Shown here piece by piece: positions 23,856-36,762 of a stretch of 64,000 nucleotides of DNA. This DNA is from Dillenia suffruticosa (taxonomy: Eukaryota; Streptophyta; Magnoliopsida; Dilleniales; Dilleniaceae). The DNA lies in the NCBI GenBank assembly GCA_033439265.1, contig JAVTVX010000009.1, positions 1,911,609 through 1,975,608 on the forward strand, written 5' to 3'. Numbering within the stretch: position 1 is the first letter of the stretch; each line of letters begins with the position of its first letter. The position numbers and the translations under genes are program-made. The notes beneath the pieces were generated by a model. That model saw only the letters and a list, made by a program, of their open reading frames with translations, was not told the DNA's origin and did not search any database.

Positions 23856-25493
23856 TCAAGGGTTATAACATTTAGGTACCAAATGGAGCGGAGTTTTCTT
23901 ATGAAGCATAAATCCATATGATTCAGTCATGTCCAAGTCCTCCCTAGTTGTCCCCATTGGAAGATCCCAGTCAAACCAATACAAGAGATTGACAATGAGA
24001 TATTCCACATTTGCTAGACCAAATAGCATTCCAGGACAACTTCTTCTTCCTGAACCAAACGGAATAAACTGAAAATCTTGCCCTTTGAAATCTATCGGAT
24101 TATTATAAAACCTCTCCGGGTGAAACTCCTTGGGCATGTCCCAGAACATGGGGTCCATCTGAATGGCCCATGCATTGATCATAACTGTTGTTTTTGGAGG
24201 AATATCATAGCCTCGGAGTTTGACCCATGATTTTGTTTCACGGGGAATCAAGAAAGGAACGGGGGAATGTAATCTCAGAGTCTCTTTGATGGCAGACTTC
24301 AAGTGGTCCATTTGATTGATGTCATTCAAATCTACCTCTCCTTTCCTTCCTACTACTCTTCTTACCTCTTCTTGAGCTTTCTTCAATGCACTAGGGCTTT
24401 TTGCGAACTCTGCCATTATCCACTCCAATGTGAAGGAAGTAGTATCAGTTCCACCAATTAGCATGTCCTACAAAACAAAACATTAAGTTTGTACATGTAC
24501 ATATGTATATGTGAATATATATATATTGAGAGAGAGAGAGAGAGAGCAAGATTATACAAGAATGAGTCCTTTGATGACCTCCCGAGTGAGTTCAAAGCCG
24601 AGATAGCCATCCTTTCTAAGATGAAGAAGAACTTCAACAAAGTTTTTCTTCTCAGATTGCTCATTTTCTATCATGTTGTTCTCGTGCTTTTTGACTACTT
24701 GATCTAGAAAACCATCCATTTCATTAAAAATCTCTTTCATTTTCCTATTACAGCCAGTAAACTTATCCATCCATCCAATGGAAGGAAAAGTTTCTCTAAA
24801 GCTGAAAGCAAACATGAGATCCATAGCTTTCAATGAAACCTGTCCAAACCTTATCCATGCTTCATCACCTTCATATTTTTCACCAAGAACACACCTGCAA
24901 ATTATATTATTTACTGTACTATTTATCAACTCACTAAGATTAACCAAAACTTTTTCTTCGCAAGCCTCACGTATTTTTTCAATCAAATTTGCTGTTTCCT
25001 CTTCCCTAATGAACTGAAATGATTCTACTCTTTTGGAGCTCAGGAGCTCAGAAACACAAACGCGCTTTAGTTGCCTCCAGTACTCACCATAAGGAGAAAA
25101 CCCAAGCTCCTTGCATCCATAAAAAAAGGTATTGGCAGCCGCTGACTGGTGCCTATTTGCAAAAGTCATGTCGTTGGTTTTCATGATGTCCATAGCAACC
25201 TCAGGTGATGAAACAACGAGTGTTGGAATTTGTCCGAAATGCAAGAGCATGAGAGGCCCATATTTCTTAGAAAGAACACCGAGTGAGTGATTCGGCATTG
25301 AACCAAGCTGATGAAGGTTACCAATGAGGGGAAATTTTGGAGGTGATGGAGGCAACTTGACATTGCTAGAAATTCCTTTGAGTTTAGGAATCAGGACTAT
25401 AGCCAAGAAAGCTAGACAAACAACAAAAGGGACAAATGTTGGTGTTTTCGGCACTAGTTGCACATGTTGTTGCAACAACTGTTGTTGATCCAT
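23856..25493 (-). CDS. Cytochrome P450, CYP71 type (tandem copy 1)
   Basis: Two exons, 25493-24558 and 24467-23856, are separated by a 90-nt GT-AG intron and encode 515 residues. A hydrophobic N-terminal anchor (about residues 19-37) precedes the proline-rich hinge PPSPPKFPLIGNLHQLG. The I-helix has GGTDTT (317-322), the K-helix ExxR is E374 with R377, PERF is at 429-432, and the haem loop FGSGRRSCPG (449-458) has Cys456 as the thiolate ligand. All parts of an active microsomal monooxygenase are present. CYP71-clan enzymes act in specialised metabolism (terpenoids, phenolics, cyanogenic or defence compounds); the substrate cannot be read from sequence. A TATA box (25525-25534) lies only about 30 nt above the ATG. 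It differs from copy 2 at 41 residues by my count, 40 of them before residue 417. Confidence 0.93.
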
Positions 25494-25524
25494 TGAGTCC
25501 TAAATTTGTAAAATCTTCTGCTAC

Positions 25525-25534
25525 TATATATAGA
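25525..25534 (-). promoter_or_regulatory. TATA box of P450 copy 1
   Basis: TATATATATAG is conserved at the matching place in copy 2 (41479-41487). Its position gives an unusually short 5' leader if it is the only promoter element used. Confidence 0.5.
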
Positions 25535-26323
25535 AAGAGTTCCGCTTTCTTGAATAGAAAAAAATAATATTTAAATGTTTTTAATACGACAACAAAATAT
25601 AATATTTTCTTTATACCAATATCTACCTGATTCCATGAATAATATCTCTTAAATAAGATTTTAGATTCAAATTTTTTTTATAATAAAAATAAATATTATG
25701 AGAATTTAAGAAATTAATTTCAATTGGGTTGTCAAACATCAACTTCCCATAGGGATGTTAATTCAACGTCAATTCAACCTAAAATAAATTATTGGGTGAT
25801 AGCACTAAAATAATAAATCAAATATTTAGGCTTCCTAGACCTCCATCGTTTCTCCTTATTCCTCCATCTCTGACATCTTAGCTTCTAATACTGCCTTGAG
25901 ACAGTGAGTGCCTTAGCAATGCAAAATCTTTCACAAGAAAACTATCTTTTTATCACCCCAATGAAGTGCCAAATGATATCTTGCATGCATGCTTCCATGG
26001 CAAAGCATCCATGTTAACTTCTCTATCTTATGGAAATTCATTTTCGTCTTGGCTGTTCATGGATTAGACTACTGACAACCTTGAATCATGACCTCTGTTA
26101 AAGATCACGGGGTCCAAGTTTCTCCCTTCCCGTTGCCTAAAGCTAAGACACCCCCAAGAAAAAAAAAACAAAAGATAGTTTAAAATTGTGTTATAGTAAA
26201 GACTTTACTCTGCACACTAAATTAGGCTACACTAGCCATCTGTTTCTCTTAAAATATATTGAGAATTTTTATCCCATTCTTCAAACTAGGTGTCCCTTCC
26301 ATTGCATCACTAAAGAATGCCAA

Positions 26324-26354
<31 letters not shown>

Positions 26355-28641
26355 TTTAACTTATGATGTACCATGTAATGCCAATGTCGTTTTCTTTCCA
26401 ATTAGAGATTTGTTAATATGATATCAAGGTTATGAAGTCTTGGGTGGGTGCGGCCATGGGGACAAAAAATCTTGGTGGCTACAATTTTGCCTATTTTTGC
26501 CCCTGATTAGATCTTTGTTGTCTCTAGTTTTTTGCACTCCCATGTCGTCTTAATCACACAGGAACATGTTCTTCCTAAACCCCCAAACCTTCCTGAGTTA
26601 TTAGGTCATGAAATCGAGATATCTCACCCATTCAAACCTCCCACCCCCACCACCCACCCCACCAAAATAAGGGACAAACAAGAGAAAATAATTTCATGTC
26701 CTTCCAGACAAAGGTCGGTGAGGCGATTCCTTTTACGTGGTTGAGAAGCAGAGATTAAGCTGACAGAGCAACAACCACAGTGAGAGTACCATTAAGGATG
26801 TCCCCACAGACAGAGAACTACAACAAACATTGCATTGGAGAAGAAAAGCGTGGCCGAAGGATCTTCGGATAGGATATCTTATTAAGGATTATACGCATAG
26901 CGTGGAATGTTACGATAATCGTGGCTGATAACCTTCATCCGATTCAAGTGCTTTCCAGCTGCTTCACATGATTTATGAGATAATGGTAGATATATGTGTT
27001 CAAAGAAATCAAGTAAACTCAAAACACCAGTATAGGACACGAAGAAACTGACAATGGCCCATGAGAAATCACCCTCCATTCCCTGGAATTTACGGATTTT
27101 CTCACCCATCAATTGCATTCACAAGGGCAACCAATTATGGGCCTCCATAGTTGTTGTTGATGGCACAATTACCGTAGATGGGGGCAGCCATAGCAGGGTC
27201 CCCACCCCCAATCTCAATCATAAGTCTCACGCACTATCTAGAAAGAGAATTGAAAGCCGGAAAGGCTTTTTGCGCGTTAGAAGGTGTTGGAAAGAGAGTT
27301 ACAGTCACCAAAAACCATGGTCGGAGGTATACTATTAGAATTATTCACATGCATCGGAAGCGTAAGAAATTATGCAAATTAATTAGTCGAAATTTTTGAG
27401 TAAATATCTCGATGTAGGATCTCTAAAAATCAACCGAATTGCAAAATCACTCGTATGGATCGCTCGATCAAGATGGTAATTATAGAATTGAACTACCATG
27501 ACACTTCAACTCAAAATCCGGTGAATCAAATGACAAGCAATCTCTCGATTATATTCTCACTTTAAAGAATATGTATATTGCTAACTTCTCTCTCTAAACA
27601 ATGTATCCTGAAGTAAGATTCAAAAATCAAATCGCATCACCTTGGAGAAGTTAAATCACACATAATAAGCGGGATAAGGGAAAAGATACATTAGGGAGTT
27701 ATTGATCATAGATTAACTACCCATTTCAAATTTAATCTCTTTTTTTTTTTATACTTGTGGTAAAAGCCACTCATGGGCATTTTTACCAACATATACTTTG
27801 CTTTCGCTCATTTTAGTTCAATTTTATACTGTAATTTATGCATTATATTAGTATGAATCTCTTACATGGCCCATAAATTACTATTATTTTTATAATTATT
27901 GGTGACGATACATGACTCAATAGCCCATAACCATAAAACTCAAAAACTATCAAATCCATAACCACAAAACCCACAGACCACCAAGAGACCTCTCAGTAAG
28001 CATATGAGACAATCAAGTATGTGCTCGGTCAAACACTCTTGGTTAAATCTCTTCATCACTGGTTTTGTCCAACACTCTCGATTTAATCTCTCAAATACCG
28101 TTGAGTGGTCTTTCACCAAATAATATCTCCGCCAAGCAAATCAAGATCATGGTCAATTGAGATTTGAATCTCCCTTAATCTTGGAAATAATCTAGCTCGA
28201 TAAGGAAGAAAATCTCCATAACAAGTTAAACTTTTCTTAATCCCGTAATATTTTAAATTTCTTAAAAATCTTTGATTACAAATTTTGTAATTTCAAAAAA
28301 TCTCTGGCAATTTTTCTATAAGGCAATTAGGGTTTTTATACCCTTAAGTAATAGATTTATTATGCATACATATGTTATATATATTGAGCAAAGGTAACCC
28401 ATCAGGTATATTCTTTTAGCACAGCACTACATGCACACATTATTCAGATGTTACATGAGACAAATTTAAGACTCTTCTCAATTTGTTTTCACAATCTTTT
28501 TATTTCTATTTTTGATTTCAGTGTTAGAAGTTCCTCCGTCAGCACTTTCAACAAGTATTTTGTAGAGCTTTCCATTCATGAAAATCCAGCTGGTGCATCA
28601 GCATTGATTCCCCGTTCAAGTGGCAGATAAAAAATACAACT
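25535..28641. other. Repeat-rich spacer upstream of P450 copy 1
   Basis: No credible gene is present. The interval 25560-26540 (block A) recurs at 28700-29570 and 41490-42780. The interval 26510-27050 (block B) recurs at 30610-31590 and 42760-43310, and 27850-28630 recurs at 43330-44110. The last part has the look of a retroelement terminal repeat, but no ends were found. An (AT)n tract lies at 26328-26354. The open frames at 26882-27118 and 27054-27338 are not preserved in the other copies. Confidence 0.55.
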
Positions 28642-28697
28642 ATTGGTGTTTTCGGCCCTGGTTGCACATGTTGTTGCAACAAATGTTGTTGATCCAT
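28642..28697 (-). pseudogene. Stub of a third P450 copy (first 18 or so codons only)
   Basis: From ATG at 28697 the minus strand reads MDQQHLLQQHVQPGPKTP, clearly the start of the neighbouring P450s (MDQQQLLQQHV in both), then stops matching at 28642. The upstream region to about 29570 is paralogous to the P450 upstream regions at 25500-26540 and 41450-42660. The rest of the gene is deleted, so this is a non-functional relic showing that a third P450 unit once lay here. Confidence 0.85.
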
Positions 28698-29625
28698 TGA
28701 ATCCTAAATGTTCAGTGCAATTCAACCAAAAGTAAATTATTGGGTGATAGCCCTAAAATAATAATCAAATTTCTCGGCTCACTAGGCCTCCATTTCTTCT
28801 TATTCCTCCATCTCTAACATCTTAGCTTCTAATACAGCCTTGAGACATTGGGTGCCTTAGCAATGTAATTTTTTTTCACAAAAACAAGCTCTTTACCACC
28901 CCCATTGAAGTGCGAATTGATATCTTGCATGCATTTTTCCAATTTTCACAAAAAAAATGCATGTCTCCAATTCATTTTCGTCTTGGGTAGTTCATGGATC
29001 AGACCATTGACAACTTTGAATCATGACCTGTGTTAAAGATCAAGGGTTCCAAGTTTCTCCCTTCCCATTGCCTAAAGTTAAGACAACCCCCCCCCTAAAA
29101 GGAAAAAAAGGAAGAAAAGATAGTTTGAAATTTTTTGTTATGGTAAAGACTTTACTCTGCACTAAATTAGGCAACACTAACCATCTGCTTCTTTGAAAAT
29201 ATATAGAGAATTTTTACCCTATTGTTCAAACTAGGTGTCCCTTCCATTGCATCACCAAAGAATGCCAATTGTCGCTATTTCTATTGACTTATAATCGCCC
29301 ATGTAAAGCTAAATTGCAGTATATTTGCCTATTTTCAGTACATTATTGGAAAATAACATTAACATGGGGACTATGTCACTCCCTTTAGACATTATCAAGA
29401 AAGTGTGACATGTAGGAATATTGACAGTCGATTTCTTTCAAATTAGAGATTTGATTCTATGATATTAAGTTTATGAAGTCTTGGGTGGGCGCGGCCATAG
29501 GGACGAACCATCTTTGTGGCTATAATTTTGCCTCTTTTTCCCCCCTGATTTTGGAGTATTAAGACATGACATTCACGAGTTATGCGAGATTTTTATCTTT
29601 GAATGGGATCCAATTGAGATATCCA
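28698..29625. other. Upstream region of the lost third P450
   Basis: Paralogous to 25500-26480 and 41450-42640 through stretches such as CTTTACTCTGCAC and AACTAGGTGTCCCTTCCATT. No gene is present. Confidence 0.7.
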
Positions 29626-30609
29626 CACTATTAAAAAAGAACAGGTTTTTAGCGGTCAAAAAATTCGTCGCTAAAAGTCATTTTTTGTCGTTGATACCTT
29701 TCAGGGATGAATTTTATTCGTCGCTAAATATCAGTAACGGATTTAGTTCTATCGCTAATATCAGTGATGGAGTAGCGACGAAAAAAATTCGTCGTTGATT
29801 ATTAGCGACGGAAAAAAATCCGTCGCTAAAAAATGAAATAGAAAAACAAAAAGAAAAAAAATCAGCAACAGATTGGGATCCGTTGCTGATTTTTTTTATC
29901 ACTAAAATAAAAAAACCCCATCTCTAATAACGTTGGCCTGCCCGTGTCAAGTTTCGAACCCGTGCTAAGAAGGAGAAGAACACCACCACCACCGGATCAA
30001 ATTTAGCTTTTTATTATATTCTTTTTTTTTACTTAACATTTTTACCTCATATTTTTTTAATAATAATAAAATTATATAAAATTATAATTTATTATAATAT
30101 AATAAAATAATTTTATTTTATCTTAAAATAAGATAATAAAAATTTAAAATAATAAAATAATATTATTCTTCTACAAAATAAAAATTAAAATAATTATTAA
30201 ATAAAAATTTTAAAATTTTAAAATTTTAAAAATTTTAAAAATTAAAAAAATTAAAAAAATTAAAAAAATTAAAAAAATTAAAAAAATTAAAAAATTAAAA
30301 AAAATCCTTCGGTAATCTGTCGGTAATCTTTCCGTTGGAATTCCGTTGCTAATTTTTCCGTCGGTTATCCATGACTAATTTTTCTATTGCTAATCCGTCA
30401 CTGATAGTATTATATAATTTTTTTTATTTTTTATTTTTTATTATTGACTACTACAGAGACGGATTAACGACGGAAATATTTTCGTCGCTAATCTGTCGTA
30501 AATCATCTGGTGTTCTATTTGATGATATTTCGTTAAAAATTTATCGTTATTAGCGATGGAATTTTTTTATCAGAAATTTTTCATCACTAAAAATATATTT
30601 TCTAATGAT
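29626..30609. mobile_element. CACTA-like non-autonomous DNA transposon 1
   Basis: The left end reads CACTATTAAAAAAGAAC; the right end, read on the minus strand, is a degraded CATTAGAAAATATATTTTTAG. Subterminal regions on both sides carry the inverted motif pair TTAGCGACGGA and TCCGTCGCTAA many times (29650-29840 and 30300-30590), typical of CACTA elements. There is no transposase frame, so movement would require a partner element. The centre holds a TTCGAACCCGTG piece (29953-29964) and an (ATTAAAAA)n tract. A clean 3-bp target duplication is not visible. Confidence 0.7.
30237..30300. repeat. (ATTAAAAA)n tandem repeat
   Basis: A short unit of TTAAAAAAA repeats with small length variation inside CACTA-like element 1. 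Confidence 0.85.
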
Positions 30610-31314
30610 ATATTCGGACAGAACTACAACAAACATTGCATTTGGAAAAGGAAAACATGGCCAAAGGATATTTTTATCTTTGAACGGAACCCAAATGAGA
30701 TTTTCGCCCTTGCATAGGATATCTTAAGATGGATTATACCGCGTTGGAACCAAGCAGAGGAGATTTTTTCCGGACAACTCTCATACTCATTCGTACATTA
30801 AAGTTTAATAAGTTATATACAAATTGAGTAGAGTCTTAATTTAGCAATTGAATTATTTTTTTTATGATTTCGAGATTATAGAAAATATTTTTTTAAAAGA
30901 ATATAAAAAAAAATTTACTTACATATATACTCAATTTTCTTTTATCCCATGTTAAATTAGGAAGCATTTTATACATGGATAAACCCTTCAAATTATATTC
31001 AAATAAATCAAAAAAGCACAAATTGCTCATGATTTTTGGCTCACAAGAAAAGAAAAGAAAAGAAAAGCTCAACCTAACAATAATGAATCCTCCCAACGCC
31101 TAAAATATTATTCAATTTTAATTCGAAAATCTCACCATTTTATTCATAAGAAGGTATCGCACTGTATCGAAGGCATAATCGTGCATATCAATAAGATAAA
31201 CACCAATCGATATGAAATTCAAACTCCAATGTTACAATAATCATGACTGATTCCCTTATCCTCACTAATTACCCTATCCCATCCGATTGCTTTCAAGTTG
31301 ATTCACGTTATTTT

Positions 31315-31480
31315 TATTTACTTGACTCATCGATATCCGATAATCAATTTATTAATTTTAAATAATTTGATTCGAATTAATTATTGGGCTATTAACCTAT
31401 TTTTTCTATTTTCAAGAGTCAGATTTAAAATTTTGACTTAGATAATCTAATATTTTTATCGCTTATTTTTTTTGTCCAAA
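31315..31480 (+). repeat. Copy of a dispersed degenerate repeat family
   Basis: CATCGATATCCGATAATCAA, then TTGATTCGAATTAATTA, then GAGTCAGATTTAAAATTTTG, then ATAATCTAATATTTTTATCG. The order is the same as in the other copies. Confidence 0.45.
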
Positions 31481-32498
31481 TATTTTTATCATTGTACCAA
31501 CAATATGTTGGCGATTCACATGATTTATGAGATAATGGTGATACGCATGTGTTCGAACAAATCAACGAAAAAAAATCAGTGCGAACCAACCTGAAATCTC
31601 ATAAAAAGCAAAGAAAAATTTCTCCCAACTTTATTATAAAAAAATAATAGAAAACACAAAAGAAAAAATCTTAATTCGAACTATCAGTAAAAATTTTTAA
31701 AAATTCTCTTTTTTAATATAATATACAAAAAATATTGAAAAATTAGAAAAGACTAAATAACTTATTTAATTTTATTTTTTTTATTCTTGCCTAATCTGTA
31801 TTCAATGAATAATTTGTTGGCCCTAACTAATATGATTTTAACTAATTATCATGTTTATTAAAGGATATGTTATTCTTATGTTTGTTTGTTGTATTTTGAA
31901 GATTTAAATTTGGGAATTTAGTTAAGAGAATTTAATATTTTTGATAAAAAGTCAGGTTTATTTACTTTCATTTAACATGTAAAAAATGTTATATAAATGC
32001 TAAATATTTTTGAAACCTCAGGGGGACACCCCGGGCCGCCTGAGGTCACATCTGACAGTAATGGTCCTCATTCCGATGGCAAGTTTGTTTTCATGTCCAA
32101 AGAGTCCTATTCTGCTACGTAAAGTCCGAATGCACCCAAAACTCAAAAGCCCACAAAACTATAGAGGAACATTGGATTTGGGGCTACAACGTTAGAAGTT
32201 TTAAAATAGGGCAGATGGCCCTATCGCAGATCTTTGATTGGGGCATTTAGATAAACTCAAAACGTATATATAACTTATCATGTTTACTTGGGTTGATAGA
32301 GCATAGTAGTCTTCTGTACCGGCTATCAAGCTTCAAAATGACCAATGACTGGTATAAGTTTATACATCTGACCAGCTGAAGCTGTTGAATTAGTTGGAAG
32401 CTTATTGGACAACAACTTTTGCATACTTGTAAGAATACTCAGCAATGTAAGAGATCAGTTGATTGATTCTCCTCTTTCTTCCTCTATTTCTGTTCTCA

Positions 32499-32501
<3 letters not shown>

Positions 32502-32537
<36 letters not shown>
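32502..32537. repeat. (TC)n microsatellite
   Basis: About 18 TC units. The matching place in copy 2 (45442-45476) has a shorter tract broken by CC. Confidence 0.95.
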
Positions 32538-32540
<3 letters not shown>

Positions 32541-33564
32541 CTTTTCTCTTTCAATTACCTCACCAATTACAATTCCAACCACCATTCCATGGACCAGCAT
32601 CGGAATCCGCATCTATTCCATCTCTTACTGGAATTACCATTCAGCTCTCCTCTATTCTCAGCATGCTTTATGTTTGTCATGGCTTACGATCAATGTCAAA
32701 GTGTGCATTCAACAATGAATGTTGAAGGAATCAAATGCCTTTTTTAGGAACTCATGGCCTAGCTTGCATGAAACGAAAAATAAAGATGAATACAAAACGA
32801 TACAAAAAAAAATGAAACATAGTCAAATACATAAATATAAAAATATAAGGATTTTTATATAAATATTAATTATTTTATAAAAATAACATAATAATTATAT
32901 TTTATAATAAAAATATAAAATGATCAAATATGTAATTATTAATCATAAGATATAATAATATAAAAAATATAATTATAATTAAATAAAAATAATTTATTAA
33001 ATATGAAAAATGTATAAATATAAAATATAAGAATTTTTATATAAATATTAATTAATTTAGTATATTGAAATATTTTAAAAATAGAAAAACATCGGTATTA
33101 AGATGTTTTCTTGTATTGTATGGCTACCATATGGATCTTCCTGTTTTAATGGCATTATTTCAAAAGAGTTGATGCATATGATGTCTCGCACAGTCTCCTC
33201 CATTATTGAGAAATTTCTCCCTTCCTTTCCCTACATCATGCATAGAAGAATGATGATGCTTTCGTTTGTTGTTTTGTTACAATTTAATGTGGGCTCTCTA
33301 TTTCCATTTTTTATTAGACCTTTTGTTGTTTGCCTTTTATTTCTTTCTTTTTATCTTGAATCGGCTCAAATAAAAAGTAAGAAAAAAATTATGTAAATTT
33401 AGATGTAAAAATATTTAAAGATTACGAAGATAGTAAGTTAAAATTTATCGACATTTTAAAATTTTAAATCAGTTAAAAAAATCGTACCAAAACTATGTTA
33501 AAAAAGATAAAACGATACAAGTATTATTGGATTTTATATATATTTTTTTTAATTTTCTTCTTCT

Positions 33565-33720
33565 TTTGTTATTAACCATTACTATCTGATAATTATATTA
33601 AATTTAAGTAAATTCGATTTGAATCAAATTAAACTCTTAACGAACAAAATTTTTCTAAAGTTTATTTATTTTTTATTTACAAGAGTTGACTAGCAGATTT
33701 TATTTAAAAATTATGCAAGT
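33565..33720 (+). repeat. Copy of a dispersed degenerate repeat family
   Basis: TACTATCTGATAATTATATT, then GATTTGAATCAAATTAAACT, then ACAAAATTTTTCTAAAG, then GATTTTATTTAAAAATTATG. Paralogous to 49215-49385 in copy 2. Confidence 0.55.
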
Positions 33721-33942
33721 AGATATTGCTTCTTTTTTATTATTTTTTCTCTTCTAGTCTTTCTTCTCTCACTCGCAAAATATAACATTTGTACGATGAT
33801 AATACAATTCTTAATTTCTATAGAGTTTATCTATAATTGTTATTATTATTTTTTCAGAAAGGCCACAGCCAGATGTCGTTCTGACTTGCTCTTGTCCAAT
33901 CCCCTAATTTTTTTTTGTTTCAAACAGTTGACATTTGGAGAT

Positions 33943-36029
33943 ATGATATCCTCTACTCTCCCAATTGTTGCCGCCAAAACCTCAACTCCCGGAACTACTA
34001 TTCCCCAATTTCTTGAAAACCCTAAAGCCCTAATTCTCCACCATTGCAAGACCTGTAGAGATCTCAATCAAATTCATGCCCATGTCATCAAAACCCGCCA
34101 ACATCTCAACCCCATTATTGTCGAAAGCCTCCTCGAATCCGCCGCCATACTCTTCCTCAATCCACGGACTATGCTGTCTCCATTTTCGATCAAATCGATG
34201 AACCCAATTCGGCTGCTTATAATGTAATTACAAGATGCTTCATTTTGAAACATTCTCCTCATGAAGCAATTAGATTGTTTAAGAAAATGGTAGAATGTTC
34301 TGTTGAGCCGGATAATTTCACTTTCCCTGTATACTAAAAGCTTGCTCTAGATTGCAAGCTGTAAACGAAGGCGAGCAAATCCATGCCCAGATCGTGAAAC
34401 TTGGATTTTGGTCAAATGGGTTTGTTGTGAATTCTTTGATACACGTGTGTGCTAGTTTTGGAAAAATTGAGGTTGCGCGTCGCGTGTTTGATGGAAGGTC
34501 TGATAGGGGGATTGTTAGTCGGAATTCATTGTTTACGGGGTACACTAAGAGTGGGCATTGGGAAGAGATTGTGAATTTGTTTAGAGAAATGGTTCGGTTG
34601 GGTGTTAATTTTGATGAGGCTACTTTACTTGGTGGTTGATGGCATGCGGGAGACTAGCAGATATATGGTTAGGTGAATGGATTACTGAGTATATTAAGGA
34701 AAATGGTTGATGGGAAATGAGGCATTAGTTACTTCCTTAGTTGATATGTATGCAAAATGTGGCCATATAGATGTAGCGCAGAGATACTTCGATCAAATGC
34801 CTGAAAAAGATGTTGTATGGAGTGCGATGATATCTGGATAGAGCCAGTCGGTTAATTGTAGAGAAGCACTTGATCTGTTTCATGAGATGCAGAAGGCAAA
34901 TGTGGATCCCAGTGAAATCACTATGGTCAGTGTGCTTTCCTCTTGTGCTGATCTTGGGGCTTTAGAAACAGGGAAATGGGTCCATTCCTTCGTGAAGAAA
35001 AGGAGGTTGAAGCTGACTGTGACTCTTGGTAAAGCCTTAATTGATTTTTATGCAAAATGTGGATGCATAGAAAACTCGGTTGAAGTGTTCAATGAGATGC
35101 CTCTGAAGAATATATTGTCTTGGACAGCACTAATCCAAGGCCTGGCTAATAATGGACGAGGGAAAAAAGCGCTCCAGTTCTTCCTACTGATGCAAGAAAC
35201 GAATGTTAAGCCAAACGACGTGACATTCATTGGTGTTCTTTCTGCTTGTAGTCATGCCCGTCTTGTTGATGAGGGTGAGGCTTTCTTTGTGAGCATGAGT
35301 AGGGACTTTGGCATTGAACCAAGGTTGGAGCATTATGGTTGCATGGTTGATATCCTTGGTCAAGCTGGTAAGATGGAAGAGGCTTATCGGTTCATAAAGA
35401 ATATGCCAATTGAACCAAATGCTGTTATATGGAGAACCTTGTTGGCTTCAGGCAGAATTCATAAAAATGTTGAAATCACAGAAAAATCAATAAAACACCT
35501 TGTGAAGTTGGAACCGATGCATAGTGGAGATTATATTCTTTTGTCTAATGTTTATGCATCAGTTGGTAAGTCAGAAGATGCACTGAGATTGGAGCCAAAT
35601 GAAAGAGAAAGGAATTAAGAAGTCCCTGGGTTGTAGTTTAATTGAACTCGATGGACAGATTCATGAGATTTTGGCTGAAGAAAATAAACATCCATATGCA
35701 CAGGAGATTTACGATGCAACTGAGAGCATGATGAAGAGGATAAAGTTAGCTGGCTATGTGCCCAACACAGCAGAGGCAAGATTAGAACCGGTGGACGATG
35801 ATAGGGGAGCTTCAGTGTCTCACCATAGTGAAAAGTTGGCAATTGCATTATGCATCATCAGAACTTCGCCAGGAATTACAATTAGAATATCAAAGAATTT
35901 GTGGGTGTGCATTGACTGCCACAATGCAACAAAGTTCCTATCAAAAGTTTTTCATAAATTGTGGTTAGGGATCAGAATCGTTTCCGTCATTTTAAAGATG
36001 GTATTTGCTCCTGCAAAAATTACTGGTGA
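33943..36029 (+). pseudogene. Decayed copy of the DYW-class PPR gene
   Basis: This is an unprocessed duplicate of the intact gene at 49609-51705, alignable from start to stop. Against that gene it has one-base deletions near 34151 and 34326, a two-base deletion near 34630, a one-base deletion near 34704, a three-base deletion near 34816, an in-frame TAG at 34839-34841, a two-base deletion near 35590 and a four-base deletion near 35955. The longest remaining frame (34887-35618) covers only the middle PPR motifs, and the final DYW tripeptide is out of frame. The start is shifted one codon upstream, because the original ATG is now ATA. Nothing suggests it is still translated as a whole; a transcript could still be made from its conserved upstream region. 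Confidence 0.93.
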
Positions 36030-36762
36030 ACACTACATGGCCTCAGTCCTCTAGGCAAGTTAGGTCAAATTTGGGGCATTCTTTGGATGATACAACTCAA
36101 CTAATTCATTTATGGATAGAGGATTCATTTGGAGAGAAACCAGGCTGCCTTGTCTTCTGTTTCCTGCCTGTTTCCTGCCTAGTGTGTTTTAGTTGTACAT
36201 CCATACACGACAATTTATAGAATTTCTTTCTCATATCTTGCTTTCTTGTTTGCCCTCATTGATGGTGACATTGAAAAGGGTTTTAGATCCACTTAAGAAT
36301 ACAGTAGGATAGAGAGGCTTGTTTCTTGAGTCATCCAATAGCACCAAGGCAGGGGAAAAGCTGTACAAAACTCTTTTCAACTCAAGCTATTCGGTCACAA
36401 ACATTTTCTCTGATAAAGAAAAAGGGTGATTTGCAGTTTTGAATTGGATGACATCACCTGTATAATCCTTTGTTTGTTCTATGGGTTTCATATAAGGTAC
36501 TTATAGCCAGAGCTTGTGGTTGCACCACTGTCAGAGTCCATTAAGTAGCAGCAAGTTCAATAAGGCAATAAATTCATCTATCTGGCCAGCAAAATTTGAA
36601 AGGATAAGTGGATGGCTAACATTATATTATTTCGTCTAAATGTTATACAAGATGTTTCTTTTTCCCATGTACTAAGCTTTGTGTGCAGCATCTTTTAAAA
36701 TGAGCGACGTGCTTTTCCCATTATCTATGGTTAAGAGCACTTATTGAAGCAAAAGAAGAAAC
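36030..36762. other. 3' flank of the PPR pseudogene
   Basis: Almost the same as 51706-52436 downstream of the intact PPR gene. It probably holds the old 3' UTR and then the spacer to the kinase fragment. No gene is seen. Confidence 0.6.

Larger units (their letters stand above)
30610..33942. other. Spacer between CACTA-like element 1 and the PPR pseudogene
   Basis: Block B-like sequence lies at 30610-31590. From 31600 to 32740 it matches 44640-45504 plus 48114-48300 of copy 2, and from 33080 to 33942 it matches 48750-49608. Frames such as 32405-32725 are driven by a (TC)n tract and are not kept in copy 2. No gene is seen. Confidence 0.6.

Noticed and set aside
26882-27338. Frames of 78-94 codons in the P450 spacer
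   Set aside because: Paralogous blocks at 31500 and 43200 do not keep them open, so there is no sign of selection.
33103-33396. 97-codon plus-strand frame upstream of the PPR pseudogene
   Set aside because: The matching region of copy 2 (48770-49020) has indels that break it.
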